A stretch of 37,648 nucleotides of DNA. It comes from Acidobacteriota bacterium. GTDB lineage: Bacteria > Acidobacteriota > Terriglobia > Terriglobales > Acidobacteriaceae. Position numbers and translations under genes: made by a program. Location: the NCBI GenBank assembly GCA_028872955.1, contig JAGWNX010000032.1, positions 1-37,648 on the forward strand, in the 5' to 3' direction. Below the pieces are notes generated by a model. That model saw only the letters and a program-made list of their open reading frames with translations. It did no database searches and was not told the origin of the DNA. Positions 26,218-34,461 of the stretch are shown piece by piece. Positions within the stretch are counted from its first letter, which is position 1, and every line of letters begins with the position of its first letter.

Positions 26218-27612
26218 CTACTCGCCCGCGATGGTCATGCCGTCGATCCGCAGCGTGGGCGCGGCGCTGGAGCTGCGGAACTCCAGGTCGTTGCCGATGG
26301 CGGAGATGTTGCGGAACATCTCCTTCAGGTTGCCGGCGATGGTGATCTCCTCCACCGGGTAGGCCAGCTCACCGTTCTCAATCCACATGCCGCTCGCGCC
26401 CTGCGAGTAGTCGCCCGTCACCAGGTTGACTCCAAAGCCCATCACTTCGGTGACGTACAGGCCGCTGGGTACATCGTCCAGAATCTGCTGGGGCGTCTGC
26501 GTGCCGGGTTCCAGGTAGAAGTTGCCTGCGCCGGTGCCGGGGTTGCCGGCCAGCCCGCGCGAGGCGTTCCCCGTGCTGCGCATGCCCAGCTTGCGCGCGG
26601 TGTACGTGTTCAGCACGTAGTTGGTCAGCACGCCGCGCTCCACCAGCACGGTGCGCCGGGTGGGCAGGCCCTCGCCATCAAACGGCGATGTGCCAAAGCC
26701 CCCGGCACGTATGCCCTCGTGGTCAAAGACCAGCGTCCCGTCATCGATGACGGTGACGTTGGCTCCGGCGATCTGCTCGCCCAGCCGACCGGCCAGGAAC
26801 GAGGCGTTTCGGTAGACCGCGTCGCCCTCAGCGGCAGAGAAGATGTTGGCCACCAGCGAGCGCGCAATCACCGGTGCAAAGACAACCGGCGCCCGCTGGG
26901 TCTTTACCCGTCGCGCTCCGACACGACGCAGCGCGCGCCGTGCCGCCTCCTGGCCGATCGCCTCCGGCGACTCCAGCAGACGTGTGCTGCGCGCACTGGA
27001 GTGCCAGTAGCTGCGCTGCATGCCGCCGCTCTCATCCACCGCAATGGGCGAGGCATAAAAGCCGCAGTAGCTGCGCCGATACTCCCCGGCAAAGCCGCGC
27101 GAGTTCACCAGAATCTTGTGCGAGGTGGCGGTGTCATAGTGGCCGCCGCCGGAGTTCTGAATGCGCGTGTCGTAGGCCATGGCAGCAGCCTCGCAGCGCC
27201 TGGCAATCTCGATGCGGTCCGCCGGCGGCTGTTCCTTCACGTCCTCAAAGTACAGGTGCTGGTCAGCCGGGATCGCACCAAACTCATTCGCCTCCGGCAG
27301 CCCGGCGAAGGGGTCCTCGCTGGTGATGCGCGCCAGGTCGACCGCTCCGCTCACCAGCCGGGTCAGCCCCTCGGCCGACAGGTCAGAGGACGAGGTGCTG
27401 GCGACACGCTGGCCAAGGAAGACGCGCAGCCCAACCGCGCGCGAGCCGGACTCCTTGAGCGTCTCCACCTGGCCCAGGCGAACCATGGCAGAGAACTCCT
27501 CGCCCTCGTACACCACCGCCTCGGCGTCTGTGGCTCCAGCGCGCAGGGCCTGGGCCAGCACATCGTCTGCAATGGCGCGAAGGTCGTTCGTCCCTTTGGA
27601 AGCTGCGTTCAA
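26218..27612 (-). CDS. pmbA: TldE/PmbA-family protein of the TldD/E protease
   Basis: A 464-residue partner of TldD. TldD/E proteases remove leader or unfolded peptides, for instance from microcin B17 and CcdA in E. coli. The start is TTG with a strong GGGAGG site 7 bases upstream. N-terminal RAGATDAEAVVYEGEEFSA and VETLKESGSRAVGLRVFLGQ are the usual start of the family. Further on, VFAPVIARSLVANIFSAAEG occupies the position of the TldD metal helix but lacks the HExxxH residues, as expected for TldE. The C-terminal MGFGVNLVTGDYSQGASGMW and EITIAGNLKEMFRNI blocks are typical. It lies between the zinc-ribbon gene and the UvrC-like gene in the same operon as tldD. Confidence 0.93.
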   Translation of the reverse strand: MNAASKGTNDLRAIADDVLAQALRAGATDAEAVVYEGEEFSAMVRLGQVETLKESGSRAVGLRVFLGQRVASTSSSDLSAEGLTRLVSGAVDLARITSEDPFAGLPEANEFGAIPADQHLYFEDVKEQPPADRIEIARRCEAAAMAYDTRIQNSGGGHYDTATSHKILVNSRGFAGEYRRSYCGFYASPIAVDESGGMQRSYWHSSARSTRLLESPEAIGQEAARRALRRVGARRVKTQRAPVVFAPVIARSLVANIFSAAEGDAVYRNASFLAGRLGEQIAGANVTVIDDGTLVFDHEGIRAGGFGTSPFDGEGLPTRRTVLVERGVLTNYVLNTYTARKLGMRSTGNASRGLAGNPGTGAGNFYLEPGTQTPQQILDDVPSGLYVTEVMGFGVNLVTGDYSQGASGMWIENGELAYPVEEITIAGNLKEMFRNISAIGNDLEFRSSSAAPTLRIDGMTIAGE

Positions 27613-27645
27613 CGTCGTTCCTCCCGCAAAGGTTCTGCCGTTGGT

Positions 27646-27954
27646 CTAGCGAACCGGATTTGCCGACATGCGCGGCTGACGGCCGTCGGTTGCCTTCAAG
27701 AACGCGATGCCTGCCCTGCAGTACTCGGAGTCGATCTTGAGCTTGTGCTCCATGTGCGGCGGCGGTGCGTTTTCCATCTTCCGCCGAAACAACTTCAACG
27801 CGCCACCACAGTCCTTGCAGCGGAACTCCTTGTCTTCGTCAATCAGCGCGTCGGCAATCAGCTTGACCTTCCAGAAACGCTCGTAGCCACCACCCGCTCG
27901 CACTCTGCGGCGCTTCACCTCGCACTCGTAAAACCGTTCGCGCTCGACAGCCAT
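27646..27954 (-). CDS. Small zinc-ribbon protein between tldD and tldE
   Basis: A 102-residue basic protein with no signal peptide. GAGGAAA lies upstream of the ATG. C46 and C49 (RCKDCGG), H67/H70 (HMEH) and C79 (YCRAG) form a C-x2-C...H...C pattern. I know this pattern from the zinc-ribbon at the start of CoiA-like proteins and from small stand-alone proteins of unknown function; four ligands would hold one zinc. The N-terminal 45 residues are charged (VERERFYECEVKRRRVRAGG) and contain LIADALIDEDKEF. Its position between the two halves of a protease is notable and the three genes are probably one operon. It could be an adaptor, a substrate or an unrelated passenger. Confidence 0.72.
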   Translation of the reverse strand: MAVERERFYECEVKRRRVRAGGGYERFWKVKLIADALIDEDKEFRCKDCGGALKLFRRKMENAPPPHMEHKLKIDSEYCRAGIAFLKATDGRQPRMSANPVR

Positions 27955-28059
27955 GACGTTTCCTCATTTCTTCCGGTTGTGGTGCGTAAGTGTTTGCAGG
28001 ATGGGCCCCGCCGTGCGGCTGCATGGCAAGGGCGTGTCGCGCGTTGCCGCTCTAGCCCA

Positions 28060-29511
28060 TCAAGCGGAGTGCCCGGTGCCGCCTACCGTCATCTTGTCCA
28101 GCTTGATGGTGGGCATGCCAACGCCCACCGGCACGCTCTGCCCGGCCTTGCCGCAGGTGCCGATGCCTTCATCCAGAGCGAGATCGTTGCCAACCATGCT
28201 GACGTACTTCAGCGCCTCAGGCCCGTTCCCGATCAAAGTTGCGCCCTTGACCGGAGCCGTCACCTTGCCGTCTTCAATCAGGTACGCCTCACTGGCGGAG
28301 AAGACAAACTTGCCGTTGGTAATGTCCACCTGCCCGCCGCCAAAGTTCACCGCATACAGTCCGCGCTTAACGCTGCGGATGATGTCTTCCGGCATGTCGT
28401 CGCCGTTCAGCATGTAGGTGTTGGTCATGCGCGGCATGGGGATGTGGTGGTAGCTCTCGCGGCGTCCGCTGCCGGTGTTAGGCATGCCCATCAGGCGTGC
28501 GCTCAGCTTGTCTGAGAGGTAGCCTCGCAGAATGCCGTTCTCAATCAGTACGGTCTCCTGGGTCGGGTTGCCCTCATCATCCATGTTGATGGAACCGCGC
28601 CGGTTGGGCATCAGGCCGTTGTCCACCACCGTCACCTTGCTGCTGGCCACCTGCTGGCCAACCAGCCCGGCAAAGGCACTGGTCTTCTTGCGGTTGAAGT
28701 CTGCCTCCAGACCGTGGCCTACCGCCTCATGCAACAGCACGCCCGGCCAGCCCGGGCCCAGCACAACTTCCATCTCGCCGGCCGGTGCATCCATGGCGCC
28801 CAGTTGCAGCAGTGCCGTGCGTGCGGCCTCGCGCGCGTAGTGCTCCGGGCTCTTGTCGCCGGTAAAGAAGTCGAGCGTCACGCGTCCGCCACCGCCGCTG
28901 CTGCCGCGCGCTGTGCTGGTCGCATCCTTGGCGATCACAAAGACATTCAGCCGCGCCAGGGGCTGGGTGTCGCTGGCAAACGTCCCATCGCTGGCGGCCA
29001 CCAGAATGCGCCGCAGCTCATCGTTGAAGCCCGCGCGAACCTGCACGATGCGCGAGTCAAACGCACGCGCTGCGGCATCGGCCCGCTGAATCAGTTGCAG
29101 CTTGGCGGCGATCTCCGCGTCGCTGGCCGCGCCCGCAACCGGGTACAGCTCCCGCGCGGCCTCTGCCTGGCGAAACCCGCTCATCTGCTGCTTGGCTGGG
29201 CCACTGGCAATCAGGGCCGCAGTGCGTGCCGCGCGCAGCAGTCGCTCCTGGGAGAGATCGTCTGTGTAGGCGTAGCCGGTGCGCTCGCCAGAGACGACGC
29301 GAATGCCGCAGCCCACGCTGATGCCCTGGCTGGCAGTCTTGACCAGCGATTCATCCATGCCGAGCGAGGTGGAGGTGACGGACTCAAAGTAGAGGTCGGC
29401 GTAGTCGCCACCGGCCGAGAGCGCCTCGCCCAGGCAACGCTCCATCAGCCGCTCGGAGACCCCCAGCCTGTCGATGAAGTAGCGCTTATGGTCGCCTGTA
29501 TGGGTGGTCAT
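28060..29511 (-). CDS. tldD: Metalloprotease TldD
   Basis: A 483-residue catalytic subunit of the TldD/TldE protease. The zinc motif HEAVGHGLEAD begins at H261 (H261, E262, H266), and C453 in IGTCGKAGQSVPVGVG is the third zinc ligand known from E. coli TldD. YADLYFESVTSTSLGMDE near the N-terminus is the standard opening and IRVVSGERTGYAYTDDL follows. Family length is normal. There is no clear Shine-Dalgarno; a TAGAAT box ends 6 bases before the ATG, with TTGGCC 17 bases further up, so the mRNA may be leaderless. It heads the run tldD, zinc-ribbon, tldE, UvrC-like, rpe. Confidence 0.95.
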   Translation of the reverse strand: MTTHTGDHKRYFIDRLGVSERLMERCLGEALSAGGDYADLYFESVTSTSLGMDESLVKTASQGISVGCGIRVVSGERTGYAYTDDLSQERLLRAARTAALIASGPAKQQMSGFRQAEAARELYPVAGAASDAEIAAKLQLIQRADAAARAFDSRIVQVRAGFNDELRRILVAASDGTFASDTQPLARLNVFVIAKDATSTARGSSGGGGRVTLDFFTGDKSPEHYAREAARTALLQLGAMDAPAGEMEVVLGPGWPGVLLHEAVGHGLEADFNRKKTSAFAGLVGQQVASSKVTVVDNGLMPNRRGSINMDDEGNPTQETVLIENGILRGYLSDKLSARLMGMPNTGSGRRESYHHIPMPRMTNTYMLNGDDMPEDIIRSVKRGLYAVNFGGGQVDITNGKFVFSASEAYLIEDGKVTAPVKGATLIGNGPEALKYVSMVGNDLALDEGIGTCGKAGQSVPVGVGMPTIKLDKMTVGGTGHSA

Positions 29512-29517
29512 TCTCTG

Positions 29518-29546
29518 ATTCTAGGCTCTGACGGGCCAACGGCCAA
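29518..29546 (-). promoter_or_regulatory. Promoter of tldD, probably giving a leaderless mRNA
   Basis: On the minus strand TTGGCC (29546-29541) is followed after 17 bases by TAGAAT (29523-29518), five of six matches to the -10 consensus. The tldD ATG begins 6 bases later. Transcription would start at or next to the first codon. The site sits directly after the stop of the DUF1906 gene. Confidence 0.5.
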
Positions 29547-29558
29547 ACGGCAGAGGGC

Positions 29559-30407
29559 TCAACGGCCGTGCGAGGGGTCTTCGGTGCGGGCAACATTCAG
29601 GTCCAGATGCAGACCGGGCAGGTCGGGCGCATAGCAGTTGCCATCGGCGGCATAGGTCCGCGCACAGGCGGCGGTAAGCTGTGGCCGTCGCGGCGATTGC
29701 GCATACTGCCACACCTCGGCCTCGGGGGTGCCGCTGCGGGCCAGGGGCGGCGGCATCAGCCGGCATCCGTTGGAGGGCGGACAGGCATCCTGGTAGACCC
29801 ACAACTGCACAGGCGCGCGGAAGTAGCCATGCTGCATGCGCTCGCGGACGTCGGCCGCGGTCGAGATGTGCTGCCCGTGGCCCTCGCTCACCGGCTGCCC
29901 GCTCAGGTAGATGCCGGCGCGATAGCCGCCGCCGACCAGGCCGCTGACCCAACCGCGCAGGTACTCTGCCTGGTCGCTGGTCAGCCGGCCGCCCTCTTCC
30001 TGATCCACAAAGACGATCGTGCCGGTGGGGAAGTGCTCTTGCCGTGCGGCCACGGCGGCTGCCGCCCCGTCGCGCTGGCCGATGGCCACGGCTGTCAGCC
30101 GGGCTTGCCGGGCCGCTGCCTGAATCACGGCTTCGTCTTTGCCGTTGGCCAGCACCAGAAAGCCGAACCCGGCGCGCACCAGCGTCTCGCGCTTGCCCTG
30201 CCACGTGTTTACGGTCTCGCCCGGCGGCGGAGTCAGCCAATAGCCGGTAAAGGCAAAGTGCCGGTGCAAGGCTGGCAGGGCGGAGTCGCCCGGATAGCTG
30301 TTGCGGTCAAAGCCGGTAAACTCCGGGCTCTGCTGCGCCCCGGCAGTGGCAGCCAGCAGCAGCGCAAGCGCCGCACCCAGGCAAACTCGCAGACACGCGC
30401 GGCCCAT
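29559..30407 (-). CDS. Secreted DUF1906 (Rv2525c-like glycoside-hydrolase-like) protein
   Basis: A 282-residue exported protein. I chose the ATG at 30407 since it begins a signal peptide (MGRACLRVCLGAALALLLAA, cleaved after AGAQ); the frame runs open a further 31 codons upstream without a signal-like start. The mature part starts with FTGFDRNSYPGD, then FAFTGYWLT, GKRETLVRAGFGFLVLANG, GTIVFVDQEEGG with an acidic DQEEGG end to a beta-strand, and GGGYRAGIYLSG. This is a TIM-barrel pattern like the DUF1906/GH25-like superfamily. The exposed Asp/Glu in VDQEEGG is a candidate catalytic residue. The C-terminal VWQYAQSPRR and LHLDLNVA (strand ending in D) also fit. Cell-wall or glycan action is a guess. 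It is divergent from the DinB-like gene, with a 116-base gap. Confidence 0.7.
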   Translation of the reverse strand: MGRACLRVCLGAALALLLAATAGAQQSPEFTGFDRNSYPGDSALPALHRHFAFTGYWLTPPPGETVNTWQGKRETLVRAGFGFLVLANGKDEAVIQAAARQARLTAVAIGQRDGAAAAVAARQEHFPTGTIVFVDQEEGGRLTSDQAEYLRGWVSGLVGGGYRAGIYLSGQPVSEGHGQHISTAADVRERMQHGYFRAPVQLWVYQDACPPSNGCRLMPPPLARSGTPEAEVWQYAQSPRRPQLTAACARTYAADGNCYAPDLPGLHLDLNVARTEDPSHGR

Positions 30408-30523
30408 GGCCGGCTGTACCGTGACTGGTGCCGTGTCCGGCGATGACTTTCTTGACGGCAAGACCAATGCTCTCCTTCGCGCTGTGCTACCTTGGCACAT
30501 CAGAAGTCTAAAGGAACCACGGT

Positions 30524-31054
30524 ATGGCCTCTGTTGTAGATCCCCGGTATCCGGTAGGGAAGTTCACACGCCCTGAGCGCATCACGGAAGACGATATCCT
30601 CTCCGCTATCTCAACCCTTGCCGAGCTGCCCAGCGAGCTGCGCAACGCCGTCAAAGGCCTCTCCTACAACCAGTTGAACACGCCCTATCGCGAGGGCGGC
30701 TGGACCGTGAGGCAGCTTGTGCACCATATGGCAGACAGCCACATGAACGCCTTCATCCGCGTACGCCTGGCGCTCACGGAGGAGTGGCCGGTCATCAAGC
30801 CCTACAACGAGGCTGCCTGGGCGATGCTGCACGACTGCACCGGGCCGATCGAGTGGTCGCTGGAACTGATTGAGAGCCTGCACGCCCGTTGGGTGATGAT
30901 GCTGCAGTCGCTGCGTAGCGATCAGTGGTTGCGCGGATTTACGCATCCCGAGGGCGGGCGCCAGACCCTGCAGTTTGCCACCCTGCTGTATGCCTGGCAC
31001 TCCCGGCACCACATTGCTCACATCACGCAGCTCAGGGCCCAGCAACACTGGTAA
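30524..31054 (+). CDS. DinB/YfiT-family putative metal-dependent hydrolase or thiol transferase
   Basis: A 176-residue four-helix protein. An AAAGGA site precedes the ATG. Motifs: DPRYPVGKF at the N-terminus, GGWTVRQLVHHMADSHMNAF (59-78) and LLYAWHSRHHIAHI (154-167). H67, H159 and H163 correspond to the metal-binding triad of Bacillus YfiT. YfiT-like proteins include the bacillithiol S-transferase BstA, which conjugates a low-molecular-weight thiol to toxic compounds. Whether this organism makes bacillithiol cannot be seen here. The stop is 4 bases before the next gene, so the two form an operon. Confidence 0.9.
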   Translation: MASVVDPRYPVGKFTRPERITEDDILSAISTLAELPSELRNAVKGLSYNQLNTPYREGGWTVRQLVHHMADSHMNAFIRVRLALTEEWPVIKPYNEAAWAMLHDCTGPIEWSLELIESLHARWVMMLQSLRSDQWLRGFTHPEGGRQTLQFATLLYAWHSRHHIAHITQLRAQQHW

Positions 31055-31058
31055 TGGC

Positions 31059-32729
31059 ATGACTCCATCTCCTCCGCCCCGAGCAGCCTCCGCGGAACCC
31101 CCTCAAGAGCCAACGGCGATCGCCGCTGCCGTTGAGCGCTTCCTTGCCGAGTGCCCACGCGCGCAGCTGCAGGAGTCCGGCAAGGTGCTGGTGCGCCTGC
31201 AGGAGGCGCGCTTCACCGTCTCTGCCGAGCATGGCCGCTGCACGTTGCACGTCTGGTCTGCCCAGCTGAACCTGGTCCGCACCCTGACTGCGGCTGTGCC
31301 GCGGGGTGACACCCTGCGGCTGACGGCGCAACGCCTGGGCCACAGCCGCCCCAGCACGCTGCATCTGGCTCCAGAGCCTGCAGTCGGCCGCGCTCCTCGC
31401 CTGCGCACCAGCCGCGAGACGGCTCGTGCCCAGTATGTTGTCCAGCTGCAGCGGGTGCTGGCGCGTAGCTTTCCGGAGTGGCAGCCGGTCGCCTTCCGCA
31501 CGGCGATGGACCTGGAGAAGTCCTTTGGCCCGGCCTATGCGCGCGGCTCCATCGTTCGCGGTCAGCAGGCCTGGGCCGTCATCGGCATCAACCCGGAGGA
31601 GTCGCAGGCCAGTACCGATGGCATTCTGACCCTGGGCATCCTGTGGCTGCATCACTGCCGCAGCGCAGGCTCCGGCCGTTATGTGTACCAGGGGCTGCGA
31701 CTCATTCTGCCGCGCGGGTCGGCCACCCTCACCTTGTCGCGCCTGGGCTGGCTCAGCACTACGGCCGCGCAGTGGGAGCTGTACGAGCTGGACCCCGCCA
31801 CGGAAGAGCTGGAGCAGCGCGACCCCGCCGACCACGGCAACCTCATCACCCGGCTGATTCACCTGCCGGACGCGACGGCCGCGCGGGAGCGATTTGCCGC
31901 AGCCACCGCCCAGGTAATGGCCACCGTGCCTGCCGACGCACACCCTGCGGTGGAGCAGCGCCTGCGCTCCTCGGCCGAGCTGGCGTTTCTGCTGCACGGG
32001 CTGGAGTTCGCACGCATTCGCCTGGCTCCGGCGGGCCACTCGTTCGCCCTGATGCAACAGATCACGTTTGGCGACGGCGCCAGTGAGACCGAGCTGACGC
32101 CCTCCACCGCACCTCGTCTGGCGGCGCTGGTGGCCGGGCTGGTCACACGGCGCACGCCGCAGGGCAGCGCCCGCGATCTGCTCTTTCGGGCCCAGCCGGA
32201 GCGCTGGCTGGAGTCGCGCCTGCGCACTAGCCTGCCGGTCATCGATGGACGCCTGCTGGCCTCCCCGGTCTACAGCCAGGTGCCTGCCTTTGCCGCCTCG
32301 GACCGCGGCATGCTCGACCTGCTGGGGGTGGCCAACGATGGCCGCCTGGCCGTGGTGGAGCTGAAGGCCAGTGACGACCTGCACCTTGCCCTGCAAGGGC
32401 TGGACTACTGGATTCGCGTGCGCTGGCATCACCTGCACACGGCCGATGCCAGCCCGGCCTTCGGGCAGGGGGAGCTGCAGCGGCACGGCTACTTCCCCGG
32501 GATGCGTCTGGCACCCGAGGCCCCACGGCTCTACCTGGTCGCCCCCGCGCTGGAGGTGCACCCCGCCACGGAGACGGTGCTGCGCTACCTGTCGCCGGGC
32601 GTGGAGTGGTATCTGATTGCGCTTGACCAGCGCTGGCGCCGGGAGCTGAAGGTGGTGTGGCGGCGCTCCTCGGGGCCATCCGGCGCAGCCATCGGGCGCG
32701 GCCATCGGGATGGCCATCCGGAACGCTAG
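31059..32729 (+). CDS. PD-(D/E)XK-like nuclease domain protein of unknown role
   Basis: A 556-residue soluble protein. The ATG at 31059 begins 4 bases after the DinB-like stop; upstream in-frame codons lie inside that gene. Residues 1-370 are not recognised; IVRGQQAWAVIGINPEES near 165-182 and the SGRYVYQGLRLILP block look like an alpha/beta domain. The C-terminal part has RWLESRLR (382-389), VPAFAASDRGMLDLLGV with D420, LAVVELKASDD with E434 and K436, and LALQGLDYWIRV with Q446. This is the E...D...ExK...Q order of the PD-(D/E)XK nuclease fold. There is no methylase, helicase or mobile-element partner nearby. Its TAG stop shares a CTAG site with the convergent dusB stop. Could act in DNA repair or defence, or be inactive; unknown. 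Confidence 0.75.
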   Translation: MTPSPPPRAASAEPPQEPTAIAAAVERFLAECPRAQLQESGKVLVRLQEARFTVSAEHGRCTLHVWSAQLNLVRTLTAAVPRGDTLRLTAQRLGHSRPSTLHLAPEPAVGRAPRLRTSRETARAQYVVQLQRVLARSFPEWQPVAFRTAMDLEKSFGPAYARGSIVRGQQAWAVIGINPEESQASTDGILTLGILWLHHCRSAGSGRYVYQGLRLILPRGSATLTLSRLGWLSTTAAQWELYELDPATEELEQRDPADHGNLITRLIHLPDATAARERFAAATAQVMATVPADAHPAVEQRLRSSAELAFLLHGLEFARIRLAPAGHSFALMQQITFGDGASETELTPSTAPRLAALVAGLVTRRTPQGSARDLLFRAQPERWLESRLRTSLPVIDGRLLASPVYSQVPAFAASDRGMLDLLGVANDGRLAVVELKASDDLHLALQGLDYWIRVRWHHLHTADASPAFGQGELQRHGYFPGMRLAPEAPRLYLVAPALEVHPATETVLRYLSPGVEWYLIALDQRWRRELKVVWRRSSGPSGAAIGRGHRDGHPER

Positions 32730-34003
32730 TCGCAGTAAGCGCCTAGAGAGGTGAGCAGTGCGTCCGGCGTGTCCTCGGACTGCTGCGCGGGTGTCTCGGG
32801 TGCTTCGCCAGGGTCCGGCTGCGCGGCAAAGAAGGCCTCCACCGCGTCGAGCACTGCCGTGCCGCGCCGGGCCTCGAAGATCTGCTTGCGCAGCGCGCCC
32901 CCGCCTGGCACACCGTGGGTAAACCAGCTGGCAAACTGCTTCATCTTGCCCACGGCGTCGCGGTGGCGCTGCTCGCGGGCGATCTGGCCTGCGGCGACGA
33001 TAGCGGCTGCGCGGGCGGCCTCGGCCTGTTCTTCCAGGGCAATCTCGTCCACCAGCATCTGGAAGTAGGTGCGGATCATCCGGTAGCGATCTTCATTGCT
33101 GGGCACGTCGTAGTTGCCGGTCGCGGTGTACTGGGCAATCTGGCGGAAGATCCACGGATTGCTCGGCGCTGCGCGGCCGATCATGACGGCGTCGCAGCCG
33201 GTGCGGTCCACCATGGCGGCGGCGTCCTCCGGCGTGCGGATGTCGCCGTTGCCGATGACCGGAATTCGCACGGCATCCTTCACTGCGGCGATGTACTCCC
33301 ACCGGGCCTGTCCGGTGTAGCCGTCTTCGCGGGTGCGGGCGTGCAGTGCCACGGCGTTCAGGCCGCACTCCTCGGCCATTCTGGCCAGTTCGACGCACAC
33401 AATCTGCGCATCGTTCCAGCCCATGCGGAACTTGACCGTGAAGGGAATGGTGACGGCGGCACGAACCGCCTCAAAGATACGGCGGATCTGGGGCAGATCG
33501 CGCAGCAGGCCGGAGCCGCCGTTGCATGCGACGACGCGCTTGGCCGGGCAGCCCAGGTTCAGGTCTACCAGGTCAAAGCCGGCGTCCTGCACAATCCGTG
33601 CCGACTCGGCCAGGGTCTCCGGGTTGGAGCCAAACAGCTGCGCCGAGATCGGGTGCTCGTCGTCGTAGTAAGTCAGGTAGCGCTTGCGCTTGGTCTCGCG
33701 CATGCGGGCCAGGCCATCGGCGGAGGTGAACTCGGTCATGATGAGGCCGCAACCGGAGAGCTGGTTGCTCGTCTCCTGCGCCACGTCTGCCGTGGGGTTG
33801 GCCTCTGCGGTGAACAGGCTGGCGTTCTTGATAAAGCGGCGGAAGACGGTGTCCGTTACCCCGGCCATGGGAGCCAGCACCGTGGCCGGCGCAATACGCA
33901 CGCCGCCAACGGTGAACTCTGCAGGCACGCGGGTATGCGGTGGCATCGCGTGCTGCACCGGGTCGTCCCAACGCTTTTGTTCCAGGGTGTAACGCTTCTT
34001 CAT
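32726..34003 (-). CDS. dusB: tRNA-dihydrouridine synthase DusB-like
   Basis: A 425-residue FMN enzyme that reduces uridines in tRNA to dihydrouridine with NADPH. APMAGVTDTVFRR (44-56) opens the TIM barrel. LDLVDLNLGCPAK-type sequence (C152) is followed by GSGLLRD, FTVKFRMGW, ALHARTREDGYTG and VIGNGDIRTPEDA, then CDAVMIGRAAPSNPW. It is longer than the ~330-residue E. coli DusB, through an N-terminal addition and an insertion around residues 58-110 (FIKNASLFTAEANPTADVAQ and following). The C-terminal helical part ends with low-complexity sequence. It lies downstream of rpmE, beyond a terminator, so it is probably its own unit. It ends in the CTAG site shared with the convergent gene. Confidence 0.93.
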   Translation of the reverse strand: MKKRYTLEQKRWDDPVQHAMPPHTRVPAEFTVGGVRIAPATVLAPMAGVTDTVFRRFIKNASLFTAEANPTADVAQETSNQLSGCGLIMTEFTSADGLARMRETKRKRYLTYYDDEHPISAQLFGSNPETLAESARIVQDAGFDLVDLNLGCPAKRVVACNGGSGLLRDLPQIRRIFEAVRAAVTIPFTVKFRMGWNDAQIVCVELARMAEECGLNAVALHARTREDGYTGQARWEYIAAVKDAVRIPVIGNGDIRTPEDAAAMVDRTGCDAVMIGRAAPSNPWIFRQIAQYTATGNYDVPSNEDRYRMIRTYFQMLVDEIALEEQAEAARAAAIVAAGQIAREQRHRDAVGKMKQFASWFTHGVPGGGALRKQIFEARRGTAVLDAVEAFFAAQPDPGEAPETPAQQSEDTPDALLTSLGAYCD

Positions 34004-34019
34004 GGTGAGGCCTCAAGCA

Positions 34020-34048
34020 AAGAGCCTCCGCCCGGGGCGGAGGCTCTT
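34020..34048 (-). terminator. Terminator after rpmE
   Basis: A perfect inverted repeat: AGAGCCTCCGCC at 34021-34032 and GGCGGAGGCTCT at 34036-34047, with a 3-base loop; flanking A34020 and T34048 add one more pair. Read on the minus strand the stem is followed by TTTGCTT, a short T-rich stretch. It lies 26 bases past the rpmE stop and 16 bases before the dusB start. Confidence 0.75.
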
Positions 34049-34073
34049 GGTTGCATCTGCCAGCAGCGTCCGC

Positions 34074-34301
34074 TTACTTGGCTGCCTTGGCTGCTTCGGA
34101 CTGCGCGAACTTGCGGCGGAACCGCTCCACGCGGCCGGCCGTGTCGATCAGCTTCTGCTTACCCGTAAAGAACGGGTGGCAGGTGGCGCAGATTTCCAGC
34201 AGCATGTCGCCCTTGTGGGTGGAGCGCGTCGCAAAGTTGTTGCCGCAAGCGCACTTCACGGTAATCTCGCTGTACTGCGGGTGAATCCCTTCCTTCGGCA
34301 T
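34074..34301 (-). CDS. rpmE: 50S ribosomal protein L31, zinc-binding form
   Basis: A 75-residue large-subunit ribosomal protein. The start is at 34301 ([13 protein letters not shown]), the normal L31 N-terminus; upstream in-frame codons are leader. C17 and C19 (KCACGN) with C38 and C41 ([12 protein letters not shown]) form the zinc site, so this is the C+ type that cells can swap for a zinc-free version when zinc is scarce. The C-terminus [11 protein letters not shown] is typical, with an Ala/Lys tail. It is expressed alone, with a promoter about 155 bases upstream and a terminator downstream. Confidence 0.97.
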   Translation of the reverse strand: MPKEGIHPQYSEITVKCACGNNFATRSTHKGDMLLEICATCHPFFTGKQKLIDTAGRVERFRRKFAQSEAAKAAK

Positions 34302-34424
34302 ATCCTGGAACCTTCTCTTCGTTTGATGTCCCGTCCAGCTCTTCGCCGACGGTTGTCTCCGGGCTTCGCGGATCGCTTGCAGCGGTGGATGCACGCCACA
34401 TCGAGGTACCTGTCACGCAGCCTG

Positions 34425-34450
34425 CTCATCCCGGTCGCCCGGGCGATGAG
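34425..34450 (-). promoter_or_regulatory. GNRA-capped hairpin in the rpmE 5' leader
   Basis: On the minus strand, CTCAT (34450-34446) pairs with ATGAG (34429-34425), and CCCGG with CCGGG, closed by a GCGA tetraloop of the GNRA type. A 2-base bulge (CG) sits on the 5' side. It falls about 5 bases after the predicted transcript start and ~120 bases before the rpmE ATG. L31 genes in several phyla have leaders bound by their own protein; whether this is one is inference. Confidence 0.45.
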
Positions 34451-34461
34451 ACGCTTTCCTC

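Noticed and set aside
23597-26362. A 900-codon plus-strand open frame over the BamD-like, rpe and UvrC-like genes
   Set aside because: Antisense to three recognised genes, no ribosome site or motif, low-complexity translation.
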